Shown in pieces: positions 26,801-34,116 of a DNA stretch of 64,000 bases. The position numbers and the translations under genes were made by a program. A model generated the notes under the pieces. That model had not been told where the DNA came from and did no database searches. It saw only the letters and a list, made by a program, of their open reading frames with translations. Each line of letters begins with the position of its first letter. The first letter of the stretch is position 1. Origin of the DNA: JBMYZL01 sp049610385 (GTDB taxonomy: Bacteria > Bacteroidota > Bacteroidia > Flavobacteriales_D > Sanyastnellaceae); assembly GCA_049610385.1 (NCBI GenBank), contig JBMYZL010000012.1, forward strand, positions 24,956 through 88,955, in the 5' to 3' direction.

Positions 26801-27667
26801 GACCTCGGAGTTGGGGCAATTCAGCCAGCGGATTGTCAAACGTTCAGCTTCAGTTTATTGGATTTCGAGCCGGAAGATGAGCTTTGCTTGATTGTGAGCG
26901 CGCATGAAAACGACCCGACTGTCAATCCGGAGACCATGTGTTGCATTGCGGAAGCATGTTTCCCGATTCCGGCATGTGATGATGAATGCGCAACGGTTGA
27001 GTGGTTTGAAGTCGCATGCCTCGATGACCAATGGTACTTCGAAGCCGGCATCCTGAACAATTCAATGACGACAGTAGGGTACGTTGAATTCATTTACCCA
27101 GGTATCAATGGATTGATCAGCGACATCAATTCTGTAGGAGCGGTCCCCCATGGTGACCTCATTGCATTTGGGGATTTGCTCAGTCCATTTACGGATGCTA
27201 GCAGTCCTCTCTGCATTGACGTTGTGCTTCATGAGGCATCGCCTCTAGGGGAACTGGTCGAATGCTGCAGTTTTGAATATTGCTTGGACCTCCCTTCTTG
27301 TGGACCCGAAGAAATTCCTGGGTGCATGGATTCCTCAGCCAGTAATTTCAATCCAGAAGCCACTTTCGAAGACGGCAGTTGTTCCTATTGCATTGCACCG
27401 GCACTGATCAACACCGAAACCCCATGCGGAAGTGAGGTTGACGAAGTTTGCGGATGCAACGGAATCACCTACATCAACCTCTGTTACGCCATCAACATGG
27501 GAGGCGTAATTAGCTGGACGCCTGGCATTTGCGAAAGTTCAGACAGTACAGGTTCCACTGAAACAAACAATGACACGTGCCCGACCGACGTCAATGAAGA
27601 CGGCACAACAAACGTGAGCGACTTGCTCATGGTCTTAGGCGAATTTGGCAACCCTTGTGAAGAATGA
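20861..27667 (+). CDS. Giant secreted PKD/Ig-like repeat protein (2268 aa)
   Basis: A very large predicted cell-surface protein of unknown function. Signal peptide at about 1-28 (ending SVSAQAQ). From about 130 to 1600 there is a tandem array of Ig-like/PKD-like beta domains, two of them clear PKD domains (WEFGDG near residue 268 and WDFGDG near 1047) and one Gly-rich hinge (about 918-928). About 1620-1920 resembles a DUF6923-type beta-propeller (SMNAVGYNEMDNYAYGFAR). About 2148-2175 has the GCMDSSASNFNPEA...DGSC motif, about 2178-2225 a Kazal-like Cys domain (CGCNGITYINLC), and the end a dockerin-like loop (DVNEDGTTNVSDLL). No T9SS type A domain is seen. Adhesion is a plausible role by architecture only. 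Confidence 0.93.
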   Translation: MTKSLFSSILLFSFVLFSFIPSSVSAQAQEFCEPGYFEAMDDYFEVALDEVSTASYNVLDNDFIAVDYWEFFASDTPPCLTVNQDGTVEINSSSVAGDGTDLECCGEHFFTYTLMGENNLWCSAEVTIVITCEEESKSDCSVIDLSDAAQTNPDDSGNNAEGCVPVCGGALTTVTYPLDPSAYYNYSVIGGSIQAAPNQNEILVLWDAYAGQGSVVLELTHDAGTQIITQCVDIMEPPKAIITVDSTACLNSIIQFTSDSHPSSADHFWEFGDGMTSTMVNPQHAYSSPGLYDVTLTVTAPVYNDSGVVVCCCTDVATVMMQIMDTEGPVIECISTLCAGDSACYSTPSGCPNAQYAWEAYDSQGNSVAIDGNGSPEICIGWGDGPVGTVQLSIYNCPDLCDIPTAVEIPIISTLTLVDGPAVVCENEVSTYAVPKWMDVEYDWIISGAQSYAINDNEVTVIWGSSGVGTIEVYYESPFLLQVDGHEAPDCSGFGNLDVSILPEFQFTVPTSGSGCTAYSSYFEVNSDALWSVSPYADLNAGGLSCTIDWPGPGIYTVTAHPSDPSDFCNDYVTHTIVITELEAPSIQGPGNGCAGEPMIYFIDNPEGNAFYSWYASGGAVLSSSGTSATVEWNAGAPNQSLTVYVSQTISPYCSATESISFYEDLPQTPSIQGPVTVCANSAADYTVGLTSIQPGETFTWTVSPPEAGNIISPQGEPNCTVQWGAGAGMATVHATSNVCGLTESDIISVVIQNPSTPSIIQSGLFCSGASQLNVTLTGTSGYLSYEWTAPNGGSSNSNVYTVGQAGMHALEVTDANGCEASAYFEVHEWPGPTASISSPHPNAICLPAPSTTIDLFTLENPNWEYSWNGGSAGPSTISHAIQNVPGTYTYNVQVTDPASGCTASDSFSIVEDNCTGGPGGGTGGGGCTPSEPLNLALNQSCDYVEVIIGATSALNAVYNFGDNSPWTTSNDLTYDEASCYVISVTAEVADANDPNQTCSITEDIGVCIPVAAAFNHAITGCFEVQFSDLSSYLQNPNPNNSITQWQWDFGDGTTSNQQNPSHTYSSPGLYDVTLTVTDASSCTAATTQHINLSSVGIPSLSYDGTVCVGSEELYSTSATNAVYYSWAFPDGLEIEGESEVSYTMNEPLPPTFDEIEITAYDVLGCSNSQTFIINVVNPPALILNTDPNPGIVCPDPGIALLTAFPSNFTSYQWLEDNGSGLNDDAYGMPIDPTLNHVAVHAGTYTVEAEYQGCTVESNAVLVQTWQEEEVYFSGPTLLCGDGTATYVYNGFFNNPTWYVDETIAASNQASFDYYAAAPHLVEIRLEVTDINGCIHSSNPMMTQWESGVSFDLFSQNTPPCAGSEVTIEVSNLVANSPIDFSWNTGQNAPEIQTWNAGTYTCTGYDAAGCSHTETFEVFPAPDLCTVPSGCYSSCDPVEICGPGNLSSYQWHFNGSAIPGEIDSCTVLNQSGNYALTASNNFGCYSTSNTLEFTLEDCACDVAFSAQPTGDDCCQVISFQNNSNTPMNTLDFHTPGVLCSFSLIDPDYSIDVLDPMRITVSHNGGNIPSGGPIDIITICPDSPSTNAVVVEISMNLDGLDVCGDEIWFECEIDTSDCEPLECNENLYQVYGDEGQVGSFNPFDLGSWTTLPLNYDDGNNAPSDLEDSMNAVGYNEMDNYAYGFARNADDDIVLVRIGANGCIEDLGQVENHPLNTAAQDLDFHPTAGTNLGTLKILPDQGDFSKINPSDAISNVTTAWTNAGIPLPPGMTFHLLHIRHQEKEWVNVVDVVTRTVVHTYFLTGSGSQASQADFAFRHADGRFYGVDENVNQLVWIDPSDGTTDYVGNNGDAVGGIGLNCTNFGAAYTDINGSIFCTCNSFLGLPTPNTYQIDPTTGVGTPIFDTNSGPLTRNDGFSCPSASISEPTACMTILVESIECTPIEDGYDVNFEVCNNPNSNFEIGYFSVSVSNDMNAQISPSVFDLGVGAIQPADCQTFSFSLLDFEPEDELCLIVSAHENDPTVNPETMCCIAEACFPIPACDDECATVEWFEVACLDDQWYFEAGILNNSMTTVGYVEFIYPGINGLISDINSVGAVPHGDLIAFGDLLSPFTDASSPLCIDVVLHEASPLGELVECCSFEYCLDLPSCGPEEIPGCMDSSASNFNPEATFEDGSCSYCIAPALINTETPCGSEVDEVCGCNGITYINLCYAINMGGVISWTPGICESSDSTGSTETNNDTCPTDVNEDGTTNVSDLLMVLGEFGNPCEE

Positions 27668-27711
27668 CAGGAGCATCCAATTCACAGCATTGAATCCAAA
27701 TGCGGGGGGCA

Positions 27712-27727
27712 CATCGCTGCAATCTCC
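27712..27727 (+). repeat. 16-base repeat flanking the giant gene (right copy)
   Basis: CATCGCTGCAATCTCC occurs here, 45 bases after the giant gene, and at 20675-20690, about 170 bases before it, in the same orientation, with weaker similarity for about 12 more bases. Its meaning is unknown. Confidence 0.4.
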
Positions 27728-27781
27728 CCATTGGCATCCGCAATGAATGAATGTCCAGCCATTTTAGAAAATGCCGAACCC

Positions 27782-27819
27782 AAAAAGCCCTGTATCATGA
27801 TGATACAGGGCTTTTTTTT
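27782..27819. terminator. Bidirectional terminator between the giant gene and tRNA-Leu
   Basis: A perfect 12-base stem GCCCTGTATCAT/ATGATACAGGGC (27787-27811) with A-run on the left and T-run on the right, so it can end transcription from both sides. Confidence 0.88.
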
Positions 27820-27824
27820 AAATG

Positions 27825-27909
27825 TACCCGGAGCGGGACTTGAACCCGCACGACCCTTCGGGTCAACAGATTTTAAGTCTGTCGTGTCTACCAATTCCAC
27901 CATCCAGGC
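27825..27909 (-). tRNA. tRNA-Leu(TAA)
   Basis: An 85-base class II tRNA on the minus strand: acceptor GCCTGGA/TCCGGGT with discriminator A, anticodon stem CAGA/TCTG with loop CTTAAAA (anticodon TAA), a long variable arm (TTGACCCGAAGGGTCGT) and T arm GCGGG-TTCAAGT-CCCGC. CCA is not encoded. Confidence 0.96.
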
Positions 27910-27919
27910 AGTCGTGGGT

Positions 27920-27947
27920 CAAAAATAGGCCATCAAATGCATTCAAA
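27920..27947 (-). promoter_or_regulatory. Promoter of tRNA-Leu
   Basis: Minus strand: TTTG (27947-27944), 16 bases, TATTTTTG (27927-27920). The -7 box is perfect; the spacer is shorter than the usual 19. It ends 10 bases before the tRNA. Confidence 0.55.
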
Positions 27948-29205
27948 GGGCAGTACGCAGGCACTCGGCAATGCGAGATGCTGCACCTTCGTGTCCCTGC
28001 AAGTGATTTAAACCTCTTGAGCCCATGTTTGCGGGAACATCTCGAGCCAATACCGAAATGTCTCTGGGCTCTCGTGCCACAAGCAATGCACCCAATTGTT
28101 TCAACTGCAATGCCTCTTGGAATCGTTCAATTCGGGGACCGGTGATTACCGGTTTCCCGTGTGCCACAGGTTCGAGGGTGTTGTGAATGCCAACGCCCCA
28201 TCCGCCGCCAACAACGGCCACATTCGCGAGACTGTACAGCCCAGCAAGCCACCCCATTTCATCGACCACCACAACCCGAACATCGGGATCGGGGATGCAC
28301 GCCATAGGCCCGCCATGTTCTGAAGTGAAAATGGCTTTCAATGCATGGACCCTGCATTGTTCTCGGATTTGTTCCAAATGCCCAGACGACAAGTCATGGG
28401 GTACCAATATCAACCGCTCTGGAGGCGTCTCCAAAAGGGCCTCTTCCTCCACAGGCCAGGTCGATCCCGCGACAATGGTGAAATGAGGTTCGCACCAATG
28501 CCGCAAGCCATCGAATGCTGGTGCTTCTTGAACGATTTGCAGCACGCGATCCGCGCGAGAATCTCCCAAGGGCTGAGCATGTTTCACCCCAATTTTGCGC
28601 AAGGTGTGCACTGATTCCAAGGTCTGAACAGCTACCAAATCGAAGCGCTTCCAGGCTTTTTGGTACAACAAGGCATGCTTGCGCAACAACCAATGGTCAG
28701 GAGGAATATGAGCCGCGAAAATGGCTTTGGGCACCTCTCCCAAAGATTGCATGAGCACAGGCCAAACCTCGTATTTCACCACAGCGAACAAGGCCAGCTT
28801 ATCCTTCAAAGGCCTCAGGAATGCCCCCACCGCCGAACGTGTGTCCAACGGAAGTGCGTCGAGGTGATCGACATCCTCTTTCCAAAATTCAGGCTTTCTC
28901 CGGGAGACAGGTCCAAAACCCGAAGGGCTGAAAAAGGTCAACAAAAACACGAAATCTGGAGCGGATTCGCGGATGGCCTTCATCACTGGCCTGGCCTGCT
29001 CATACTCACCCAGAGATGCACAATGAATCCAGATCACCGAGCGGCTCTTTTGCATCGGAGCCCATTGGGCAATTGTCGAAGTGGAACGCATTTGGCGCCA
29101 AGCCCCAGCCTGCTGATGCCCCAGAATCCCATCCGCAAAAGTCAGAACCCAACCATATATTCTCATGCCCAGTGCATGAATCCAAAGCAAAAGTCCTTCC
29201 ATCAT
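27943..29205 (-). CDS. waaA: 3-deoxy-D-manno-octulosonic-acid transferase
   Basis: Transfers Kdo from CMP-Kdo to lipid A at the inner membrane (GT30 family). The 420-residue protein has an N-terminal membrane anchor (about residues 5-25), the acceptor-domain motif IWIHCASLGEYEQARPV with the catalytic Glu, and the C-terminal nucleotide-binding motif VVGGGWGVGIHNTLEPVAHGKPVITGP. ATG 29205 starts immediately after the stop of the outer-membrane-protein gene, so the two share an operon. Also known as kdtA. Confidence 0.96.
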   Translation of the reverse strand: MMEGLLLWIHALGMRIYGWVLTFADGILGHQQAGAWRQMRSTSTIAQWAPMQKSRSVIWIHCASLGEYEQARPVMKAIRESAPDFVFLLTFFSPSGFGPVSRRKPEFWKEDVDHLDALPLDTRSAVGAFLRPLKDKLALFAVVKYEVWPVLMQSLGEVPKAIFAAHIPPDHWLLRKHALLYQKAWKRFDLVAVQTLESVHTLRKIGVKHAQPLGDSRADRVLQIVQEAPAFDGLRHWCEPHFTIVAGSTWPVEEEALLETPPERLILVPHDLSSGHLEQIREQCRVHALKAIFTSEHGGPMACIPDPDVRVVVVDEMGWLAGLYSLANVAVVGGGWGVGIHNTLEPVAHGKPVITGPRIERFQEALQLKQLGALLVAREPRDISVLARDVPANMGSRGLNHLQGHEGAASRIAECLRTAL

Positions 29206-29967
29206 TCAGTACCAATGCTCTTTCGGTGCTCTCTTGTACATGTGAAAAGCCCAGCCCAGGGTCAGCCCAATGACACCATCTTGACGAAGATCTGCTTCCG
29301 CTATCTGAAGATCCGCATGGAATGGGCGCTGTGGCCAAGTGTTGGCATGCATCCAAAACAAATTCACATGGAAATTCCGCAAACCATCATTGGACATGTG
29401 GAAATAGCCCAGTGAAATGCGACCCGCCACCCCCCAACTCAACCGATCGTATAGGGCGAGTTGTGGCGATTCCAATTGGGTGATGCGATTTTCTGTGTTT
29501 TCGAAATGCAAGCGGTGGTGAAAACTGCCAAGTCCGGCCAGGAGCAAAATGCCACTGTTGGGGTTGGGGCCCCAGTCGTTCCAAAGCCATCCAACGTCGG
29601 CTGTGAAAAGACCCGATCGTCCGGTGATGCCCACATAAGCCACTTGCCCCTCGTTGTCAATCAATTCTCCCGCAGGGGTCAACAAATTGGACAACACCCC
29701 TTGTTCCACCAACTGATGTCCAAAGCCCCATTGAGCGGTAACGCCCCAGAAAAAATTCGAACGTTTTTTGACATGGAAACCCAATCCCACAAGACCTCCA
29801 TAACCCATCCGGTCTGCCAAATTCCCGTAGGTCGAAGACATGCCCAAAGACAAATGCAAGTGGGGAGATGTCAGGGCAGAATCACGGACGGAACGGGTTT
29901 GGCCTGAGGCCGCATGCGAACCCCAACCCAAAATGAAGAGAACGGCGAGAAAAGGAATCGCTTTCAT
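29206..29967 (-). CDS. Predicted outer-membrane beta-barrel protein
   Basis: A 253-residue exported protein of unknown function. It has a signal peptide (residues 1-23, AIPFLAVLFILGWGSHAASG) and repeated amphipathic strands rich in Gly and aromatic residues (LHLSLGMSSTYGNLADRMGYG, GLVGLGFHV, FFWGVTAQWGFG, SGILLLAGLGSF, GVAGRISLGYFH), typical of an eight-to-ten-strand barrel, ending in an aromatic residue (HWY). Start ATG 29967 is set by the signal peptide; the open frame runs much further upstream but antisense to the aminotransferase gene. waaA follows without a gap, so an envelope role is likely. Confidence 0.8.
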   Translation of the reverse strand: MKAIPFLAVLFILGWGSHAASGQTRSVRDSALTSPHLHLSLGMSSTYGNLADRMGYGGLVGLGFHVKKRSNFFWGVTAQWGFGHQLVEQGVLSNLLTPAGELIDNEGQVAYVGITGRSGLFTADVGWLWNDWGPNPNSGILLLAGLGSFHHRLHFENTENRITQLESPQLALYDRLSWGVAGRISLGYFHMSNDGLRNFHVNLFWMHANTWPQRPFHADLQIAEADLRQDGVIGLTLGWAFHMYKRAPKEHWY

Positions 29968-29971
29968 GCAG

Positions 29972-30004
29972 CGAAGGTAGTCGTAACTTCGCAGCCGATT
30001 CAAA
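29972..30004 (-). promoter_or_regulatory. Possible promoter of the OMP-waaA operon
   Basis: Minus strand: TTTG (30004-30001), 21 bases, TACCTTCG (29979-29972), ending 4 bases before the ATG at 29967, which would give a leaderless mRNA. On the other strand TAACTTCG (29984-29991) lies 16 bases before the aminotransferase ATG, so the 40-base gap may carry two divergent promoters. Confidence 0.4.
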
Positions 30005-30007
30005 CCC

Positions 30008-31165
30008 ATGCCGCAACCGCCCAACCCCCTCATGATGGTGGATCTCGTCCGCCAACATGCTCCGCTCAGAGATGAAATCGATGCCGCCATGGCCAAAGTC
30101 TTGGACACAGGTGGGTTTATCAAGGGACCCGATGTACATGCCTTCGCAGAGGAATTGGCCCAATATGCCGGGGTGCGACATGTGATTCCATGCGGGAACG
30201 GAACCGACGCTTTGCAGTTGGCGCTGATGGCCCTGGGTGTCGGGGCCGGCGATGAGGTGATCACAACAGGTTTCACCTTCATCGCAACAGTTGAAGTGGT
30301 GGGACTGCTCGGTGCACGTCCGGTGTTGGTCGATGTGAATCCCTGCACCTTCAACCTGGATCCTGAAGCCGTGGAGCGCGCCATCACCCCAAAAACCAAG
30401 GCCATTGTCCCCGTGCACCTGTTCGGACAGCCCGCTGACATGGACCGGTTGATGGCCATTTCCCGAGCGCACAACATCCCCATTGTGGAAGACAACGCGC
30501 AAGGCATAGGAGCACGTTGGTTTGGCCTTGGAGGGCGCCGGCCTGATGCGCCGATGACAGGTACCCTGGGCGCGTTGGGCACCACCAGTTTTTTCCCGTC
30601 CAAAAACCTGGGGTGTGCCGGCGATGGCGGGGCTGTTTTCACCAATGACGACGACTTGGCTGCGCAGGTTGCCATGTTGGCCAATCATGGGATGAACCAG
30701 CGTTACCATCATGAAGTCATTGGAATCAACTCGCGGCTGGACACCCTTCAAGCCGCCGTGCTCCGGGTCAAGCTTCCGCATCTCGAACGGTGGAATGCCG
30801 CACGACAAGCCGCCGCCGATCGATACGATGAAATGCTGGGCGATTTGGCCGGCCTTCGAACTCCGTACCGCGATCCGCGGGCGACACACGTTTTTCACCA
30901 GTACACACTTCGATTGGCGTCTGAGCAGGATCGAGATGCTTGTGTGGCATTCCTACAGGGTGCCGGGGTGCCCACCGGTGTGTATTATCCCATCCCGGGA
31001 CATCGCCAGAAGGCCTTCTCTCAATGGGGATTATCGGAAGTTGCTCATCCGCAATCGGATCGGTTGGCTCAGCAGGTTTTTTCCCTTCCCATGCACCCTG
31101 AATTGACGCTTGAAGAGCAATGCTACATTTCAGAACAGGTGCGTACTTTTGTATTGCAAAATTAA
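30008..31165 (+). CDS. DegT/DnrJ/EryC1 family sugar aminotransferase
   Basis: PLP-dependent transamination of a keto nucleotide sugar. In its 385 residues the PLP lysine is in FFPSKNLGCAGDGG (about residue 200); CGNGTDALQLAL and NSRLDTLQAAVL are family signatures. It resembles WbpE, which makes the 3-amino sugar in UDP-GlcNAc(3NAc)A synthesis, and two partners of that route are encoded further along (acetyltransferase 33505, dehydrogenase 34113). It is the first gene of a seven-gene plus-strand cassette. Substrate assignment is by context. Confidence 0.92.
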   Translation: MPQPPNPLMMVDLVRQHAPLRDEIDAAMAKVLDTGGFIKGPDVHAFAEELAQYAGVRHVIPCGNGTDALQLALMALGVGAGDEVITTGFTFIATVEVVGLLGARPVLVDVNPCTFNLDPEAVERAITPKTKAIVPVHLFGQPADMDRLMAISRAHNIPIVEDNAQGIGARWFGLGGRRPDAPMTGTLGALGTTSFFPSKNLGCAGDGGAVFTNDDDLAAQVAMLANHGMNQRYHHEVIGINSRLDTLQAAVLRVKLPHLERWNAARQAAADRYDEMLGDLAGLRTPYRDPRATHVFHQYTLRLASEQDRDACVAFLQGAGVPTGVYYPIPGHRQKAFSQWGLSEVAHPQSDRLAQQVFSLPMHPELTLEEQCYISEQVRTFVLQN

Positions 31166-31183
31166 CGTGAACAACACACCCCT

Positions 31184-32509
31184 ATGAAAATTGCTGTTGT
31201 AGGAACTGGGTATGTCGGCCTTGTATCTGGCACATGTTTCGCCGAAACCGGTAATCAGGTGACTTGTGTTGATATTGATGAAGCCAAGGTGGCTTCCATG
31301 CAAAATGGAAAAATCCCCATCTATGAGCCTCATTTGGATGTGTTGTTTGAACGCAACATCACGCAAGGCCGTCTTCATTTCACCACGGATTTAGCAGCAG
31401 CGATTTCAGAAGCCACTCTGATCTTTTTGGCATTGCCTACACCACCAGGTGAGGATGGATCCGCCGATCTCAGTTATGTGCTCGGAGTGGCTGATCAATT
31501 GGGCCGAATGATCCGCGATTACAAAGTCATCGTGGACAAGAGCACTGTGCCCGTGGGCACTGCAGAGAAGGTTCATGCCGCGGTCGCTGCCCATGCCTCG
31601 GTGGACTTCGACATAGTTTCCAACCCTGAGTTCTTGCGAGAAGGTTATGCTGTAGATGACTTCATGAAACCGGATCGTGTGGTCGTGGGGTGCTCGAGCG
31701 ACCGCGCTCGTCAAATCATGAGCGATCTCTATAAGCCTTTTGTTCGTCAGGGAAACCCCGTGATTTTCATGGACGAAAAGAGTGCGGAATTGACCAAATA
31801 CGCCGCCAATTCATTCCTCGCCACAAAAATCACGTTCATGAACGAGATTGCGAATTTCTGCGAAATCGTAGGCGCAGATGTGGACATGGTTCGTCGCGGC
31901 ATGGGAACGGACACCCGCATCGGCTCCCGGTTTTTGTTCCCAGGCATCGGCTACGGCGGAAGTTGTTTTCCAAAAGATGTCCAGGCGTTGTTCAAGAGCG
32001 GTCGCGAGAACGATTATTCCTTCAACATTTTGGAAAGCGTAATGCGCATCAATGAGGTGCAGAAAACTGTTCTCTTTGATCCGCTGCTCGATTACTTCAA
32101 AGGCAACCTCGAAGGGGTCAAAATCGCATTGTGGGGGTTGGCTTTCAAACCCGAAACAGACGACATACGAGAAGCCCCTGCACTTTACATGATTGAGAAA
32201 TTGACAGATGCTGGAGCGCAAGTGGTTGCCTATGACCCTGAAGCCATGGAGAACGTCAAGCAACGCATTGGGAACCGCATCGAATATGCCAGCCGCGCCA
32301 TGGACGCCATGGACGGAGCGGATGCCCTCTTGATTTGCACAGAGTGGCAAGTGTTCCGCAATCCCGATTTCGATGAGATGAAAAGTCGATTGAACAGCCC
32401 TGTGATTTTCGATGGCCGCAATTTGTACGATTTGGAACGCATGAAGGAGTTGGGCTTCCATTACAAAAGCATCGGTCGCGACACCGTTCATATCCATTCT
32501 GAAAAGTGA
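31184..32509 (+). CDS. ugd: UDP-glucose 6-dehydrogenase
   Basis: Oxidises UDP-glucose to UDP-glucuronate with two NAD+. The 441-residue protein has the Rossmann motif GTGYVGLVSGTCFAETGN, the catalytic Cys in GYGGSCFPKD and the C-terminal domain with ALWGLAFKPETDDIREAP. UDP-glucuronate is the substrate of the decarboxylase encoded next (stop and start overlap in TGATG), so the pair yields UDP-xylose. Confidence 0.96.
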   Translation: MKIAVVGTGYVGLVSGTCFAETGNQVTCVDIDEAKVASMQNGKIPIYEPHLDVLFERNITQGRLHFTTDLAAAISEATLIFLALPTPPGEDGSADLSYVLGVADQLGRMIRDYKVIVDKSTVPVGTAEKVHAAVAAHASVDFDIVSNPEFLREGYAVDDFMKPDRVVVGCSSDRARQIMSDLYKPFVRQGNPVIFMDEKSAELTKYAANSFLATKITFMNEIANFCEIVGADVDMVRRGMGTDTRIGSRFLFPGIGYGGSCFPKDVQALFKSGRENDYSFNILESVMRINEVQKTVLFDPLLDYFKGNLEGVKIALWGLAFKPETDDIREAPALYMIEKLTDAGAQVVAYDPEAMENVKQRIGNRIEYASRAMDAMDGADALLICTEWQVFRNPDFDEMKSRLNSPVIFDGRNLYDLERMKELGFHYKSIGRDTVHIHSEK

Positions 32510-33495
32510 TGGGACGTGTGTTGATTACAGGAGCCGCTGGCTTCCTCGGGTCGCACCTTTGCGATCGATTCATCCGTGAAGGTTTTCAAGTTGAAGCCAT
32601 GGACAACCTCATCACCGGGGATTTGAAAAACATCGAGCATTTGATGGGTTTGGAGTCTTTCACATTCCATCATCAGGATGTATCCAATTATGTCCACGTG
32701 TCGGGAAATTTGGACCACATCTTACATTTTGCTTCACCGGCCTCACCCATTGATTACCTGAAGATTCCGATTCAAACCTTGAAGGTCGGTTCGCTCGGGG
32801 TCCACAACTGCTTGGGATTGGCGAAAGCCAAAAAAGCGCGAATCACCATCGCTTCCACAAGCGAAGTTTATGGTGACCCGGAAGTCCACCCGCAACAGGA
32901 AGATTATTACGGCAATGTGAACACCATCGGTCCGCGTGGTGTCTATGATGAGGCCAAACGATTCCAGGAGTCCATCACCATGGCCTACCACCGTTTTCAT
33001 GGTTTGGAAACCCGGATTGTTCGGATTTTCAATACCTACGGTCCCCGGATGCGCCTGAATGATGGACGCGTGTTGCCTGCCTTCATCGGTCAAGCCCTCC
33101 GCGGTGAGGATTTGACTGTTTTCGGGGACGGCTCACAAACCCGGAGTTTTTGTTACGTAGACGACTTGGTGGAGGGCATTTTCCGACTGCATTTTTCAGA
33201 TGAGGTGCAACCTGTGAACATCGGAAATCCCGATGAAATCACCATCGGAGACTTCGCGGAAGAAATCATCGCCCTGACGGGTACAGATCAAAAAGTGATC
33301 TACCAGCCCCTGCCCAAAGACGACCCCAAACAGCGGCGTCCAGACATCACCCGTGCCCAAGAAGTGCTGAACTGGTCTCCAACCGTCAACCGGGCAGAAG
33401 GTTTGAAATTGACTTATGAATATTTCAAAACCCTGACGCCAGAAGAGTTGCGCAAATCCGAACACAAGGACTTCGAAGCGTACACCAAACGCTGA
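32509..33495 (+). CDS. UDP-glucuronate decarboxylase (UDP-xylose synthase)
   Basis: Extended SDR of 328 residues that decarboxylates UDP-glucuronate to UDP-xylose. Motifs: GAAGFLGSHLCD near the N-terminus, ASTSEVYGDPEVHPQ, and the active-site Tyr/Lys in YDEAKR with the conserved RVYDEAKR-like context GPRGVYDEAKRFQE, typical of UXS; ARIFNTYGPRM is replaced by VRIFNTYGPRMRLNDGRV, as expected. ATG 32509 shares its A with the ugd stop codon. A GTG at 32506 is possible but less likely. Confidence 0.93.
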   Translation: MGRVLITGAAGFLGSHLCDRFIREGFQVEAMDNLITGDLKNIEHLMGLESFTFHHQDVSNYVHVSGNLDHILHFASPASPIDYLKIPIQTLKVGSLGVHNCLGLAKAKKARITIASTSEVYGDPEVHPQQEDYYGNVNTIGPRGVYDEAKRFQESITMAYHRFHGLETRIVRIFNTYGPRMRLNDGRVLPAFIGQALRGEDLTVFGDGSQTRSFCYVDDLVEGIFRLHFSDEVQPVNIGNPDEITIGDFAEEIIALTGTDQKVIYQPLPKDDPKQRRPDITRAQEVLNWSPTVNRAEGLKLTYEYFKTLTPEELRKSEHKDFEAYTKR

Positions 33496-33504
33496 GAACA
33501 CGAG

Positions 33505-34116
33505 ATGATCAAGTACTTTGCACACGAAACGGCTGTGGTGGATGCCGGAGCTGAGGTTGGGGAAGGAACCAAAATTTGGCACTTCAGCCACATCATGTCC
33601 GGAGCGAAGCTGGGCGCAGACTGCAACGTTGGCCAAAATGTTGTTGTTTCTCCCGGGGTCGTGCTCGGGCGCAACGTGAAAGTGCAAAACAACGTCTCTA
33701 TCTATGAAGGCGTTACCTGTGCTGATGACGTTTTCTTGGGACCCAGTTGCGTTTTCACGAACATCACCAACCCGCGTTCGGCGATCGTCAGGAAAGGGCA
33801 ATACAGCCGGACCCTTGTGGGGCGCGGGGCCAGCATCGGAGCGAATGCCACCATTGTCTGTGGCCACGACATCGGAGAGTACGCTTTCATCGGGGCGGGT
33901 GCAGTCGTGACGAAGAACATTCCCGCATTCGCATTGGTGGTCGGAAATCCAGCACGCCAAATTGGCTGGATGTCCATTCACGGCCACCGACTTGAATTTG
34001 ACGATTTTGGACGGGCGACATGTCCAGAAGGTGGAGACGTTTATGAACGCCGAACCTCAGCAGATGGAACCCAAGAGGTGTTCCCCATGGAACCAAATGC
34101 CAAAAATGAACTATGA
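33505..34116 (+). CDS. WbpD-like N-acetyltransferase, left-handed beta-helix
   Basis: Acetylates the 3-amino group of UDP-2-acetamido-3-amino-glucuronate in the family model (WbpD/WlbB). The 203-residue protein is a hexapeptide-repeat trimer: I/V-G-x-x repeats in GEGTKIWHFSHIMSGAKLG, NCNVGQNVVV-type turns, and IGANATIVCGHDIGEYAFIG with the catalytic His near residue 126 (ICGHD). It lies between the UXS and the TviB-type dehydrogenase genes and ends in ATGA overlap with the latter. The matching aminotransferase is at 30008. Confidence 0.92.
   Translation: MIKYFAHETAVVDAGAEVGEGTKIWHFSHIMSGAKLGADCNVGQNVVVSPGVVLGRNVKVQNNVSIYEGVTCADDVFLGPSCVFTNITNPRSAIVRKGQYSRTLVGRGASIGANATIVCGHDIGEYAFIGAGAVVTKNIPAFALVVGNPARQIGWMSIHGHRLEFDDFGRATCPEGGDVYERRTSADGTQEVFPMEPNAKNEL

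Noticed and set aside
27682..27903. Minus-strand frame across tRNA-Leu
   Set aside because: It reads through the tRNA gene and the terminator, so it is not a protein gene.
29968..30684. N-terminal extension of the minus-strand OMP frame
   Set aside because: It is antisense to the well-conserved aminotransferase gene, and the true start is set by a signal peptide at 29967.
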